IMG/VR virus record: IMGVR_UViG_3300025853_000046
Location: 26,823 to 90,822 of that record
Source of the DNA: a virus
Length of the DNA: 64,000 nucleotides
Direction: 5' to 3' (one strand)
A program made the translations under genes and the position numbers. Positions 29,270 through 39,237 of this stretch are shown in pieces; the first letter of the stretch is position 1, and every line of letters begins with the position of its first letter. The notes below the pieces were generated by a model that did not search any database, was not told the DNA's origin, and was given only the letters and a program-made list of their open reading frames with translations.

Positions 29270-29502
29270 ATTGTTCCCTCCAAATTTTTGACAAGTGAAT
29301 CCAAATCACTCCAATCCATCTTTGAAATCACATCACCATTTGGCATACCCGCTTGGGCTTTTATGCTTGGTCTTGGACTTCTTACAAATCCGGACTTCAT
29401 AATTGCTGTGTCTGAATCTGCTAATTTTCTTTCTAAATCCTTAACCTTGTCGGATAGGGCTTTCAATATTTCTAAAATTTCCACTGTTGTTTCTTCTTCC
29501 AT
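29266..29502 (-). CDS. Small coiled-coil protein sharing the scaffold C-terminus
   Basis: This is a 78-residue protein. GAGGAGG eight bases upstream fixes the start at 29502 rather than an upstream in-frame start. Residues 1-35 form a coiled coil (EILKALSDKVKDLERKLAD). The last 20 residues, ISKMDWSDLDSLVKNLEGTI, line up with the last 20 of the scaffold (ISEMSWNEVHELMDKYNRGA): I, S, M and W match at the same places. It is probably a second scaffold-like or head-targeted protein. The likeness is visible by eye; the role is inference. Confidence 0.7.
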   Translation of the reverse strand: MEEETTVEILEILKALSDKVKDLERKLADSDTAIMKSGFVRSPRPSIKAQAGMPNGDVISKMDWSDLDSLVKNLEGTI

Positions 29503-29506
29503 TTTT

Positions 29507-31840
29507 TTATTCCTCCTCATCATATACCATGTCGTATAATTTTTTATATAAATTTTCATATTTCTTTCTTAGTGATGCGGCTGTCTTAACCATTTGTAGA
29601 TTTTTGACTCCCAATTTCTCTAAGAGTTCGCCCTCTTCATCTTCTGCTAATCCGTCAATTATATTTATAACTTTTCCTAAACGAAGGTAGTCTTCACCGA
29701 AGTATTCTGTTGGATGGGCATTTTGAAGTAGAGCCTTTACTTCTCTCCGCTTCTTTGGTGGAAGAGAAGATATATCTGCCTTTTCTAATGATTTACGAAG
29801 AGGGTCACTGGCAGTTCCTCTTTTCTTTCGTGGTAAATCTCTTCGACCCCTGTAATCTTTACTCGGCCCAGCAGGGGGCTTAGGTTTATTTTTAAAATCC
29901 TCAACTTCCTTTGGGTCATATTTAGGTCTTGCATCTTCTTTTCTTTTAGAACGAATTTTTTCTTCTTGTTCCGATGTCGTAACAGGGCTAATTTCCTCAT
30001 CATAAGTTTCATCAGGTTGAGTTATAGGTTTTGGTTTAACTCCCAATCTATCTGCAATTGTATCTTTTTTACTTGGTGAAGCAACTGAAAAGGTTTGGTC
30101 TAAAACTAAAAGTAATAGTCCGATAACTGTATCATCGCCAACCTTTTCTGATAATAATTTTTCTAATCTCTCTACCTGTTTCTTGGATAAAAGTTCTTTA
30201 TAAGAAGGGTCGAATAAATATCGAGACATCAAAGGTATAAAATTTTTATTTTTAAATTCAGCACCATTTACTATTTTTTGAACTCTTTGTGTTTTTATAA
30301 CAGGTGTTAATTTTTTACCCCCAATTACAGACATATTTTTTATTAATTTTGTTAACAGTGGATTATTTCTACTGGTAAGCCATTCAACCATGTAAGGAAG
30401 TGTAACATCATCAAAACCAGCATCAGTAGTAGAACTTCTTATATCTTTTACAGATGGAATACCTTTTGCGTTAAATATATCTCCGACTAAATTATCCATA
30501 AATTTTTGATAATTGGTTACTTTAGGTATAGGTGCGTATTTAGTTTCCATCCAATTAGATACCCTTTCAAACTCTTCAGGGGTGTATCTCTTACCAACAG
30601 GTAAATTAAGTTCTGCTTCATTAACCAAAAAATTAATATTTTCCTTAACTGTTAATGTGGCTCTCGTAGCACCTTGTCTATTTAGTTTAATTTTAGCAAC
30701 TGGATATTGCTCTCCACCAATAGTTTGCATTGATATTTCTACCATATTTTTTAAATTGCCTATAAATTTATTTAAAGTATTTCCACCCGTAGAAGTAGAT
30801 GTTGATTCTATCAACTCCATAATTTTATCAAACTTATTTTTATTTTTCTCTCTATATTTATTAATTGTAGGGGAATCTTCCCCATCTATAAATTTATCTA
30901 AAGCGATAATAAAGGAATCAAAATCAGCATTTGAAATCGGATACATTATTGTTCTTATTTGTGGTAGGTTTTGTTTCATTTCAACTCTATCTATATCTTC
31001 TATATTATACCCATAATCTAAATAAAATCTTGTATTTAATTCTTCCTCAGCCTCATCAGAAGTTAAAGTAGATTCAGAAGTTACTTGTTTTATTTCCTCT
31101 CTTAAGTTTTTTATTTCCTCTCTTAAGTCCTTTATTTCTTTACCAAGAGATTCATAAATTGAATCTTGGGAAGGCGTTCTATAATCTAATAAATCAAATC
31201 TATCTTCCGCTGTTTTTAATTCTTTACTTGCTATACTTAATCTTTCTCTTAGTTTATCTTCTGTTCTTTTAACATTTGATTTTGGTTTAAAATCTTGAAA
31301 ATTACCCTTTCGTTTTTTTCTGTCACGAGTTTCTTTCGCTCTTAGTTTTTTACCTTCTTCTCTACTTTCTACACGGGGTTTTTCTCTTTCATCGAGATAA
31401 GGTTTATCTTCAGGAAGTTCCCTTCTTTTGAGTTTTTTAGGCATTCTTCTACCTTCTTCTCGATATTGTATAGTTTCACTTTCCTTAAAAGGGTTAACTT
31501 CATCGTAATCAACAACATTTTCTTTGTAATGTTTAGCCGCTTCATCTATGGTAAGAGGAGTTTGTGCTTGAACTACTGTTTCATATACCACAGGAGGGCC
31601 TTTACTTTTTACCCTCTCAACAGGATAAAAGGAATCTCCACCCCGTCTTTTATATCCGTCACCTATAATTTCCCCGTTTTCATTTACCTTAATTGCCCCT
31701 TTTGAATTTTTTGTAGCCGTGAATGGATTATTTTTTGCTTCTAAAGGATTTTTTATTGCTTCATTAATTAACCTTTTAATTTCTTTTACCGAAGTTCCTT
31801 TAGGTAAAGTAAAGGTCGCCTTTAGAATATCTTCCCACAT
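29507..31840 (-). CDS. Large tagged charged protein, N-terminal MWEDILKATF
   Basis: This is a 777-residue protein with AGGTGTAGAT before the ATG. It begins with the WxxILK tag, then TLPKGTSVKEIKRLINEAI. Residues about 85-290 are strongly charged and coiled-coil-like (two copies of a KDLREEIKNLREEIK type heptad). A helical and alpha/beta mid-section follows, then a Pro/Lys-rich stretch. The C-terminus (KKRREVKALLQNAHPTEYFG) is helical. No enzyme family was recognised. Size and tag suggest an abundant internal head protein. Confidence 0.75.
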   Translation of the reverse strand: MWEDILKATFTLPKGTSVKEIKRLINEAIKNPLEAKNNPFTATKNSKGAIKVNENGEIIGDGYKRRGGDSFYPVERVKSKGPPVVYETVVQAQTPLTIDEAAKHYKENVVDYDEVNPFKESETIQYREEGRRMPKKLKRRELPEDKPYLDEREKPRVESREEGKKLRAKETRDRKKRKGNFQDFKPKSNVKRTEDKLRERLSIASKELKTAEDRFDLLDYRTPSQDSIYESLGKEIKDLREEIKNLREEIKQVTSESTLTSDEAEEELNTRFYLDYGYNIEDIDRVEMKQNLPQIRTIMYPISNADFDSFIIALDKFIDGEDSPTINKYREKNKNKFDKIMELIESTSTSTGGNTLNKFIGNLKNMVEISMQTIGGEQYPVAKIKLNRQGATRATLTVKENINFLVNEAELNLPVGKRYTPEEFERVSNWMETKYAPIPKVTNYQKFMDNLVGDIFNAKGIPSVKDIRSSTTDAGFDDVTLPYMVEWLTSRNNPLLTKLIKNMSVIGGKKLTPVIKTQRVQKIVNGAEFKNKNFIPLMSRYLFDPSYKELLSKKQVERLEKLLSEKVGDDTVIGLLLLVLDQTFSVASPSKKDTIADRLGVKPKPITQPDETYDEEISPVTTSEQEEKIRSKRKEDARPKYDPKEVEDFKNKPKPPAGPSKDYRGRRDLPRKKRGTASDPLRKSLEKADISSLPPKKRREVKALLQNAHPTEYFGEDYLRLGKVINIIDGLAEDEEGELLEKLGVKNLQMVKTAASLRKKYENLYKKLYDMVYDEEE

Positions 31841-31842
31841 AT

Positions 31843-32058
31843 CTACACCTGTCTAAATTTTTTCGACATTTTAGGGCCGGGCCGAATAATTCCGGGGATA
31901 ACAGGGTCTGCCTCAAAGTTATCAGGAGGAACTTCCGGCACATTCATTGTTAAATCCACAGTTTTCTTAGGCGTGGGTTCTGGTTTATTAGCCTTTCGCT
32001 CAAGGTCTGATAATTGTTTTTTCGCTTCATCTAATTTTCTTCTTATTATATCACTCAT
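31843..32058 (-). CDS. Small charged protein, unknown
   Basis: This is a 71-residue protein. I choose the ATG at 32058 (MSDIIRRKLDEAKK), preceded by GGAAAGTGA; an in-frame TTG at 32091 is the alternative. An N-terminal helix precedes a Pro-rich, extended C-terminal half. It lies between two large head-module proteins and ends 3 bp before the tagged gene starts. No function is recognised. Confidence 0.55.
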   Translation of the reverse strand: MSDIIRRKLDEAKKQLSDLERKANKPEPTPKKTVDLTMNVPEVPPDNFEADPVIPGIIRPGPKMSKKFRQV

Positions 32059-32071
32059 TTTTTCACTTTCC

Positions 32072-34804
32072 TTATAGTCTTCTTGAGGCAAGGTTTGTTG
32101 CCTTTGGTGGATTTTGTTTTAAATATTCTTTAATTAATTTATTTGATAATTTTTTATAATCATCAAGTATTTCTCTATTCATTGTAGTAAGATTATTCGC
32201 TGATTCATAAATTTCGTTATTTAAATTTTCCGAGTCTTCTAAGTCTCGTTCTCTACCCATTATTCGTTTCATTTCAAGGTAATCTTGTTCTTCCTTCATA
32301 GCCAAAGGGTAATCTTCTAACAACTTTAATTTACTTTTGAAAGTATTCCATGCTTGACGCATAATACCTGAAAATATACTCATATCTTCTGTTTCTGATG
32401 AAAAGAGGGGCATTGGTTGGTAAGCATTAACATCAATTGGGAATACTTCACCTTCTCCCTCCCCTCTATTACCCAGTAACCAGTGTAAATCCGGAGAAAC
32501 AGTATCTTCTTGGGGTGAAAGAATACAAATAGCATTCTCAATGGCATATAGTTTAGGTTTAAAGGTAGATAAATAGTCGTTGCATATTTCAGTAATATAA
32601 GATAAAGTAACTTCTTTTAAAGAAGAATAATTATTTGTAAATAAATCATTTGGCATGTTTTTTAATTCAAACCATCCGTTCTGCGAGGCCCAAACTCTTA
32701 ACGGCGTAAATAAATTATTTAAAGGAGTAATGCAAATGTCTACTCTACCCCCCGAATGTCCGTCTTTATCATGGTAAAAGGGGTCGAATGAAAAAAAGCC
32801 GTAACCACCTCTTTTTTCTCTAAATACCATAAAGCCTTCCCTTCTTCCAGTTAAAGTATCTTGTCTGACTTCTTCGTGATAAAGCACTTGGTCGTGATTT
32901 TTCATATTATTTGCTTGAGTATAAGTATAAGTAGTAGCAACTTCTTCAGGGGTCATAGAAACTCTTGCTTCGGAAGTATAACCTTCTCTACCAGCATAAT
33001 AAGGTTTTTCAGGTAAATTTGTAATTAAATTTTTAGGCGAACTTATTATTCTATTAATAAGATTTACAATATCTACTCGTATGTCAAAATCTTGAAAATT
33101 TATTGAAAATTGTTTTGCATCATCTTGCCCACCATATTTACTTACACTTATTTCTTGCCTGTCGTAATTGATAATGAATATAAAATTTTGGAATTTTTTT
33201 CGGTTTTGATATTTCTTTGGGGCTTGGTCGCTACTAATTCTTTTACCTGTATCAGTACGGATAAACATATCAATTGAAAAAACAAAAACAGAATCTAATT
33301 TATCTACTTTATTTGGGTAAATTCCCAGTGCAACTATTTCATCAACCAAATAGCCTATACCTGTGTAGTCACTTCCTTCCCTTATAAATATTCTATATTC
33401 CTCTTGGTCGAATATATCTAATAGTGAAACCCAATTTTGCCAGTATTTAGCAAAATTAACTTTTTCTGTTTCTGTTAAACTATCATACCCCTTCCTATTA
33501 CTTTTTTTAACCAAAAATTCTAAATCATCCGTTAGGTTAGGAATTGACTTTTTTACAGGGTATCTCTCAATTGAACTATCTTGTGAAGATGGCGGCCTTG
33601 AACTTCTTTTTGTCCAACCCGACCTATCTCCCATCGCTAAACCAATTTTTGCTGTAATTAAATCGGCTAAAAGGCGTTTTCCACTATCATACTTTTTATC
33701 ATTAAATAACCTTCTCGGTAAAGGTTTATATTTACCTGTGCTTTCCTTAAATATTGTTACTGAATCTTCTAAACTTAATTTTATTCTTTCAATAGTTTTA
33801 GGTTGAATTAATTTTTTTGAAGCCCACTCGTCGAACCTAATATCTTGAGAAAATAAAGTATATTGTGTATTTATTGACTTTAAGCCAAATAGTTTATTTA
33901 AACCTTTATCTACATAATTATTATTTAAAGAAAACACTAATAAATTATCTTTCGACTTACTTTTTCGTTCCATTTTTCTTTTTACCAGTCTTTTAGCCCA
34001 TCTCCTAAATAAAGGAAATGCTTCAGGCGATACTCCGTATTTTTCATCAAAATCAAGTTCAAAATCTATTGAAGGTGCTAAGACATACAAGTCATTTTTT
34101 ATTGCTTCGTCACTCTGTTGAACAGTGCTACGACGACTCGTTTTACTTAAAATATTAATCCCTTTTGATTTTTGTAATTTAGAAATACTGGGAACAGTCG
34201 CAACTGGAAAAGTGCCAATTTTAAAACCGTAATCTGAACTCCAAGGGAATATTGCTACTATTACTTTCCTTATTGACGCAGGGCCATAAGCCCTCGAATC
34301 CTCCACTATTTTTTTAAATTGACGAAAATTAGTCTGTCTTTTAAAGTCTTCTTCATCTCCCACATAATTTTGCATAAAAGTATATGAGTAATCACTAATT
34401 TCTTCAAACCCGTGACCTGCATGTCTTTCAGTATTAAGTCGTGTTACAGTTTCACTAACTACAGTTTGTCCAGTATCAAAAGATTCCTTAAGAAGATTAA
34501 GTAATATAACTTTATCACTACCTTGTATCACTTCGTTTAAATATCTTCTAACCGTTTTTCCTCCCCCAACAATATCGTAATCAAACACAATTAAGCCCTG
34601 ACTGTGAGAAATCAATTTTAATACTCCCTCTCTATCATCATTTAAAATATCATTGTAGACTTCGGGAGAAATATCTTTTCTTGATAACATTTCTTCTGTT
34701 GCTAATGTTTCCATACCGACTCTTAAATTCACAAATTTGATTTCTGTAAATCTACTTGTAAGATAGTCAATTTCATCTTTGCCCATTAAACCCTTGTAAA
34801 TCAT
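32072..34804 (-). CDS. Large protein of unknown function downstream of portal
   Basis: This 910-residue protein has an AGGAGAG site before the ATG and a 4-bp overlap with the portal gene upstream. It has no WxxILK tag. A mixed alpha/beta content, a basic patch near residue 280 (KRLVKRKMERKSKSK) and a C-terminal helical part rich in Glu and Asn are visible. The segment EGFMVFREKRGGYGFFSFDP near residue 665 is the most domain-like. Large genes beside the portal often encode internal or ejected virion proteins. I recognise no family. Confidence 0.7.
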   Translation of the reverse strand: MIYKGLMGKDEIDYLTSRFTEIKFVNLRVGMETLATEEMLSRKDISPEVYNDILNDDREGVLKLISHSQGLIVFDYDIVGGGKTVRRYLNEVIQGSDKVILLNLLKESFDTGQTVVSETVTRLNTERHAGHGFEEISDYSYTFMQNYVGDEEDFKRQTNFRQFKKIVEDSRAYGPASIRKVIVAIFPWSSDYGFKIGTFPVATVPSISKLQKSKGINILSKTSRRSTVQQSDEAIKNDLYVLAPSIDFELDFDEKYGVSPEAFPLFRRWAKRLVKRKMERKSKSKDNLLVFSLNNNYVDKGLNKLFGLKSINTQYTLFSQDIRFDEWASKKLIQPKTIERIKLSLEDSVTIFKESTGKYKPLPRRLFNDKKYDSGKRLLADLITAKIGLAMGDRSGWTKRSSRPPSSQDSSIERYPVKKSIPNLTDDLEFLVKKSNRKGYDSLTETEKVNFAKYWQNWVSLLDIFDQEEYRIFIREGSDYTGIGYLVDEIVALGIYPNKVDKLDSVFVFSIDMFIRTDTGKRISSDQAPKKYQNRKKFQNFIFIINYDRQEISVSKYGGQDDAKQFSINFQDFDIRVDIVNLINRIISSPKNLITNLPEKPYYAGREGYTSEARVSMTPEEVATTYTYTQANNMKNHDQVLYHEEVRQDTLTGRREGFMVFREKRGGYGFFSFDPFYHDKDGHSGGRVDICITPLNNLFTPLRVWASQNGWFELKNMPNDLFTNNYSSLKEVTLSYITEICNDYLSTFKPKLYAIENAICILSPQEDTVSPDLHWLLGNRGEGEGEVFPIDVNAYQPMPLFSSETEDMSIFSGIMRQAWNTFKSKLKLLEDYPLAMKEEQDYLEMKRIMGRERDLEDSENLNNEIYESANNLTTMNREILDDYKKLSNKLIKEYLKQNPPKATNLASRRL

Positions 34805-36462
34805 CCTACTCTCCTCTCGGTTCTTTTATCTACATTTTTATTTCCAGCGTCGCCGGGAAGTCCACTAAATCTTTTATCTGGTGGTGAAGGCATTCTTTTC
34901 TTTGGGGTATAGTCTGCCTTATCTGCTACTTCTCCCGCTACCTGCCCCTTTGTTTGACCGCTTAATAATGCTTGCTCTTGAAGTTGCCCTAATTGTGAGG
35001 AATCAATATTAGTTCCAGCATACTTATCAGTTTCTATTGGTGCGTCTTTTTTCTTATCAACATCAACTGTTGTAAGTTCTTCTGATGGGAATTTCTTGAA
35101 TATAAAATCACCTTCTTCATTCATATCAACCTCGAAGCCGAGATTTTTCATTTGAATAGCAAGTGCGACTTCCATCTCCCTTCTACGAAGAACAGCAATT
35201 TCATCTTCTTCTTCCGAGCGTAAAAGTTGAACTCTCCAATCTGTTATTCCAAATTGTTCCATCATAAATGGAAATAGATATTTATTATACACACTTTGGG
35301 CCATTTCAACTGCCCGATTAGTAACAAGTATTTGCATACCCTCGGAGTTAAGTCCACCGGAAGCCGTATTGTCTGCCATAAAGATATTACTTACACCGTA
35401 AAACGCTGAGATTCTTGTTCTTAAGTCTTCCTTTACAGCAGTATAATCCATCTCTTTTAGACTGTTCATAAAAGGAATCCATTCAACAGAACCACGAGAA
35501 CCTCCCTCGGATTCAATACCCATGATAGGAATGTAATGGGGGTCTTGTTCTAACTTTTCTTTAACCCCTTTCCAATACTTTACCAGAGACTCCATGTTGT
35601 TAGTCTGCACAGCAAGAATACCCTTTGGCGTTCTCATCTTTTGATATGAAGTGCTAATATAAGACTCCATAGCCTGTAATGTAAATATGTAATTAAATAA
35701 AGTAATCACGGGCGGATGGCCGTATAATCTTGAAGGCCCATATTTACTAAAATGCACTACTTCTCCAGTAATATAATGCTGTTCCCCTTGTGCTGTTTTA
35801 TTTGTAAATTCGATTGCTTCGAGAGAACTACCACATATCCCACATTTTTCATGCCGTTCTTCGGAAATAAACTCTCGGTGAGTTACACATGTAAATCTCG
35901 AATGCCCTCTATCTCCATCTTCATCAACTTCAATAAACATTGTAGTGGGGTCGCCTCTATAAATCTCATTAATCTTAGACATGGCAATCCCCCCATCTTC
36001 TTCTAAATAATAATCCTTAACAAGAATTAAGAAAGCGTCATCCATAACATTGAGGTCTGTTTCTAATTCCTTGAGAACATCAATAAATAGTTGGTGTGAA
36101 TCATTAACATGGTTTTTAAAGAAATTTTCAGCAAAGACTTTTTGATTGTAGTCGGGCCTTCTTAAATCTGTTGAACTGCAATTCATACATTCCTCTACAT
36201 ATTTTTGATGTTCATATCCACAAGAGTTACACTTAAGGTCAAATGCCTTTTTCCATTCATAGCCTCGGCGGAAAACTTCATTCTTAAGTTGAACTAAGCA
36301 AGTTCTAACAACTGTTGAATTTTTAGCAGTATCGTATAAATAACGCCCTGCATAATGTTGAGGGTATCTACGCTCTTGAATACCTAAATTATAAACATCC
36401 TTTTCCATAGGAATAGGAGTTCTTCTTCTTATCAATTGTCTAAATCTGTCTCGTAGCCCCAT
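34801..36462 (-). CDS. Portal protein with two inserted zinc ribbons
   Basis: This is a 553-residue protein with GGAGGATT before the ATG. The overall layout is a portal: N-terminal clip/wing entry (YLYDTAKNSTVVRTCLVQLK), a long stem helix region and a crown containing RTRISAFYGVSNIFM and SEGMQILVTNRAVEMAQ. Unusually, two metal-binding knuckle pairs are inserted: C78-x2-C81 with C92-x2-C95, and C192-x2-H195 with C207-x2-C210. It lies next to the large terminase. It forms the dodecameric DNA channel; the role of the ribbons is unknown. Confidence 0.85.
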   Translation of the reverse strand: MGLRDRFRQLIRRRTPIPMEKDVYNLGIQERRYPQHYAGRYLYDTAKNSTVVRTCLVQLKNEVFRRGYEWKKAFDLKCNSCGYEHQKYVEECMNCSSTDLRRPDYNQKVFAENFFKNHVNDSHQLFIDVLKELETDLNVMDDAFLILVKDYYLEEDGGIAMSKINEIYRGDPTTMFIEVDEDGDRGHSRFTCVTHREFISEERHEKCGICGSSLEAIEFTNKTAQGEQHYITGEVVHFSKYGPSRLYGHPPVITLFNYIFTLQAMESYISTSYQKMRTPKGILAVQTNNMESLVKYWKGVKEKLEQDPHYIPIMGIESEGGSRGSVEWIPFMNSLKEMDYTAVKEDLRTRISAFYGVSNIFMADNTASGGLNSEGMQILVTNRAVEMAQSVYNKYLFPFMMEQFGITDWRVQLLRSEEEDEIAVLRRREMEVALAIQMKNLGFEVDMNEEGDFIFKKFPSEELTTVDVDKKKDAPIETDKYAGTNIDSSQLGQLQEQALLSGQTKGQVAGEVADKADYTPKKRMPSPPDKRFSGLPGDAGNKNVDKRTERRVG

Positions 36463-36464
36463 AC

Positions 36465-37838
36465 TTAATCCTCCTTAACAATAGAATCCATTTCATTCAT
36501 CAATTCCCACTTACAGTTATCCTTATACTTTGATATATTATCCTCTTGTATATCGTATTTTTCAAATTCGACTGAACCTTGATTACGAGCATCCTTCCAA
36601 TTTTCCCATTTAATAAGTTTGAAAATTTCACTTACCCTTTCTTTAGCCCACGGTTCTTTCTTATAAAATTTCTTAATTTTAATAGCCTCTTGTAAAAGTC
36701 TCCCTTGTTCTTTTTTCATACGCAGGTGGGGTAGGCACTTGTCCAACAATTTTGTAATATCGTTTTGACTATAAAAGTTTAACCTGTGCTGACTCCGGTT
36801 ATTCTCTCCTACCTTTTGGTCTAAATGTAGGCGGCCAATTTTAAGTTCCTTTTCCATTTCTTGAAAGAAAGCCCTACCTCTATCTCCCGTGGCAATCATA
36901 CCTATACGGGGAGAGTAAGAAGAGTCCATAGTAATATAACCATCCGAATCAATGAATCCCGCTACATATCCGTAAAGGTCTTTCTTAATCTCATCACTAA
37001 GAATGTAGTAGTCACCGTTAACATTTGTTGCGTTAATTTTACGAAGCATTTTTGAAATAGTTTGCGGAGTAGTAGAACGGTGGTAACTTTTAGGAAGCAT
37101 CGAATGTATTGCATTACTTGAAATTCCGGGGTTGTTACAAATTGTTTTAATTATAATATTATCTAAAACATTCTGCCTTGACTTTCTAATTGACTGGTGG
37201 GAAATACCTTTTAGGGTAGAGCGAATATTTTTTTTACTTTGCTTGAAAACCTTAGTGTAGTCGGAATATTCTTTTCCATAGTCTAATTCATTTTTAAAAA
37301 TATTGGCCTCCCACATTTTTATCAAATCATCAATGACTTCTTTTCTAACATCTCCATCTTTAATATGTTCTAATTTTCTAAGTGTAACTAAATCAGGTGT
37401 AAGCATTTTAACTGCTGATTTATAAGGAGAAAGCCAGTAAATAGAATCAATACATTTATTCAAATGTTCTCCGTATGCGTTAATTAAATGGTCTATGGTT
37501 TTACTCATCTTCATCCTTGAGTCTCCCTTTAACTGTCTACGCATGTTTCTTAAATCCTTAACAATATCCGGTATAGGTTTGTTATCAATGAGGGGTTCTT
37601 CAGGAAAAGACGATAACATGTTTCTCGCATCTGTAAGATTTACTGAATATATTTTAGATATATCCTTGATAACTTCAGTTTCATCAATGGATTGATATGG
37701 CAACCATTCACTAAGTTTTAATAAATCTTTTATTTCTTTCTTTTTTTCTTCTTCAAGTCTTTGAACCTCTTCAAGTTCTGGTAACTTTCTCCGAAGTTCG
37801 TTTGTATTAATTTCATCTTCCTTACATATTAATTCCAT
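36465..37838 (-). CDS. LAGLIDADG-type homing endonuclease-like protein
   Basis: This is a 457-residue protein. I choose the ATG at 37838 because GGAGGTGG lies five bases before it; the open frame extends further upstream. Residues about 289-302 read YGYVAGFIDSDGYI, matching the LAGLIDADG motif with its acidic residue. A winged-helix-like segment precedes it (about 227-281, with ISSNAIHSMLPKSY). Only one motif is seen, so it may act as a homodimer. The first 220 residues are helical and unknown. It sits between large terminase and portal and overlaps the terminase end by 17 bp. Confidence 0.7.
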   Translation of the reverse strand: MELICKEDEINTNELRRKLPELEEVQRLEEEKKKEIKDLLKLSEWLPYQSIDETEVIKDISKIYSVNLTDARNMLSSFPEEPLIDNKPIPDIVKDLRNMRRQLKGDSRMKMSKTIDHLINAYGEHLNKCIDSIYWLSPYKSAVKMLTPDLVTLRKLEHIKDGDVRKEVIDDLIKMWEANIFKNELDYGKEYSDYTKVFKQSKKNIRSTLKGISHQSIRKSRQNVLDNIIIKTICNNPGISSNAIHSMLPKSYHRSTTPQTISKMLRKINATNVNGDYYILSDEIKKDLYGYVAGFIDSDGYITMDSSYSPRIGMIATGDRGRAFFQEMEKELKIGRLHLDQKVGENNRSQHRLNFYSQNDITKLLDKCLPHLRMKKEQGRLLQEAIKIKKFYKKEPWAKERVSEIFKLIKWENWKDARNQGSVEFEKYDIQEDNISKYKDNCKWELMNEMDSIVKED

Positions 37839-39237
37839 ATATTCCACCTCCGAAACTTTGACCTTTGGGTGTGCCAAATAAGCCACTACTATCTATGTCT
37901 ACGAAGGCATCATTAAAAGACTTTGTGGCGTGATTAGCCAAAGCGAGTGCTATAACAATATCATCGTGTGCGCCTAAACCTTCAATTTTTCCTGTGCTAC
38001 TAATACCGAATGCTTCGAGTTCTTGTATAATTGCATCAGAAACACCCTTTGCCTTTTCATCTGCATAGGGTAGTATAATTTTATTATTCTCCAAGTTCAT
38101 CTGTAAGTTAAGAATAATTTCTTCCTTCTTCTTACGGTGCATGGTGAACTCTTTTACAGGAAAATCTGATATATCCCTCAATTCCATAGCAAAGGACTTA
38201 GCGAATGTATTAGTCTCAATCATTACAACTTCGGGTTTGAATCTTTCGCAAAGGTCTGTAATGCGGGTAATGTGAGAACGGAAATCCATATTCTTTTCAC
38301 GCACCATTGTAACAACTTTTTTATTCATATCCTCATCTACTTCAATAACCATCATTACTGTGTAGTCGCCGTCTGCTGAAAGAGAAGGGTCGTAACCGAT
38401 GTAGTATTTGAAAGCCTCATTGTTACCATGATACAATAACTTACTTGTCCGGTCTTTAGACTTATCTATAAACTCTTTTCCAAATAACATCGTATTGGAT
38501 GAAATTGGTATGCAAAGATATTCTCTTGTGAACTTTGAAGAACCTATTTCACGCTTTCTTTTTTCTAAAGAATCAATATCCCAACGAGAGGGCCAAAGAG
38601 CATCACCCGTTTGATTTATCGCTGGATAGCGTTGCACATCATATTCAGGGTTTTCCTCTAATGCGGCAAATATATCAGTGTATGTGAAAGGTGTTCCGAC
38701 CATTCGTAAAGTAGCGGTGTGGTGAAGAGTAGGAATCATGTCTCCCCAAAACCAATCTGTAACTCGCTGTATGGCGGCTACAGAAAACTCCTTCATAGGG
38801 TCGTCAATAATAATTTCTTGAGGGTGAAGTCCACGAATCTGTGAACCAACGGAACGCTCAAGTATTTCATTTCCGTTTGTTAATCTCATTGAGCCGACAG
38901 CCCAACCTGCTTTAGGTTTGTATTTTCTTAGGGCAGGAATGTTTGTGAACATTCGGTCAATGTCTTTCATGTGAACCATTGTCTGTTTTTGGTTTGATGA
39001 AATGTAAATCATTTGATATGGTGGAGGTTGAAAAATTAATTGGTAGATACACCAAGAGTGAAAGAATACAGACTTTCCGTGGTCTCGTGAACAAATGATT
39101 ACAGTTCTTTGAGTGTCGTGAACTGATTGTAGCCAATCACGGTGAAAGTCTGCCATTTCCATTCCGAGAATTTTTGTAAAGAAATATTCAAAATTACCAT
39201 CGGAGGCTTTCATATCCATTTCTGTAAGTAAGTCCAT
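37822..39237 (-). CDS. terL: Terminase large subunit
   Basis: This 471-residue protein has ATPase and nuclease motifs in order: Walker A CSRDHGKS (49-56), Walker B EIIIDDP (141-147), coupling motif MVGTP (179-183), and the RNase H-like nuclease acids Asp283 (GYDPS), Glu341 (MIETN) and Asp425/426 (AHDD). It pumps DNA into the procapsid through the portal and cuts concatemers. GGTGATTGGTTA lies before the ATG, which overlaps the preceding stop as TAATG. The sequence is complete and should be functional. Confidence 0.95.
   Translation of the reverse strand: MDLLTEMDMKASDGNFEYFFTKILGMEMADFHRDWLQSVHDTQRTVIICSRDHGKSVFFHSWCIYQLIFQPPPYQMIYISSNQKQTMVHMKDIDRMFTNIPALRKYKPKAGWAVGSMRLTNGNEILERSVGSQIRGLHPQEIIIDDPMKEFSVAAIQRVTDWFWGDMIPTLHHTATLRMVGTPFTYTDIFAALEENPEYDVQRYPAINQTGDALWPSRWDIDSLEKRKREIGSSKFTREYLCIPISSNTMLFGKEFIDKSKDRTSKLLYHGNNEAFKYYIGYDPSLSADGDYTVMMVIEVDEDMNKKVVTMVREKNMDFRSHITRITDLCERFKPEVVMIETNTFAKSFAMELRDISDFPVKEFTMHRKKKEEIILNLQMNLENNKIILPYADEKAKGVSDAIIQELEAFGISSTGKIEGLGAHDDIVIALALANHATKSFNDAFVDIDSSGLFGTPKGQSFGGGIYGINM

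Noticed and set aside
30513-31016. 167-codon plus-strand frame
   Set aside because: Antisense shadow of the 777-residue tagged gene, with no start signal.
29507-31840. Virion RNA polymerase in one of the large proteins
   Set aside because: No polymerase motif (DxDGD-type or single-subunit motifs) could be seen in any of the large proteins.
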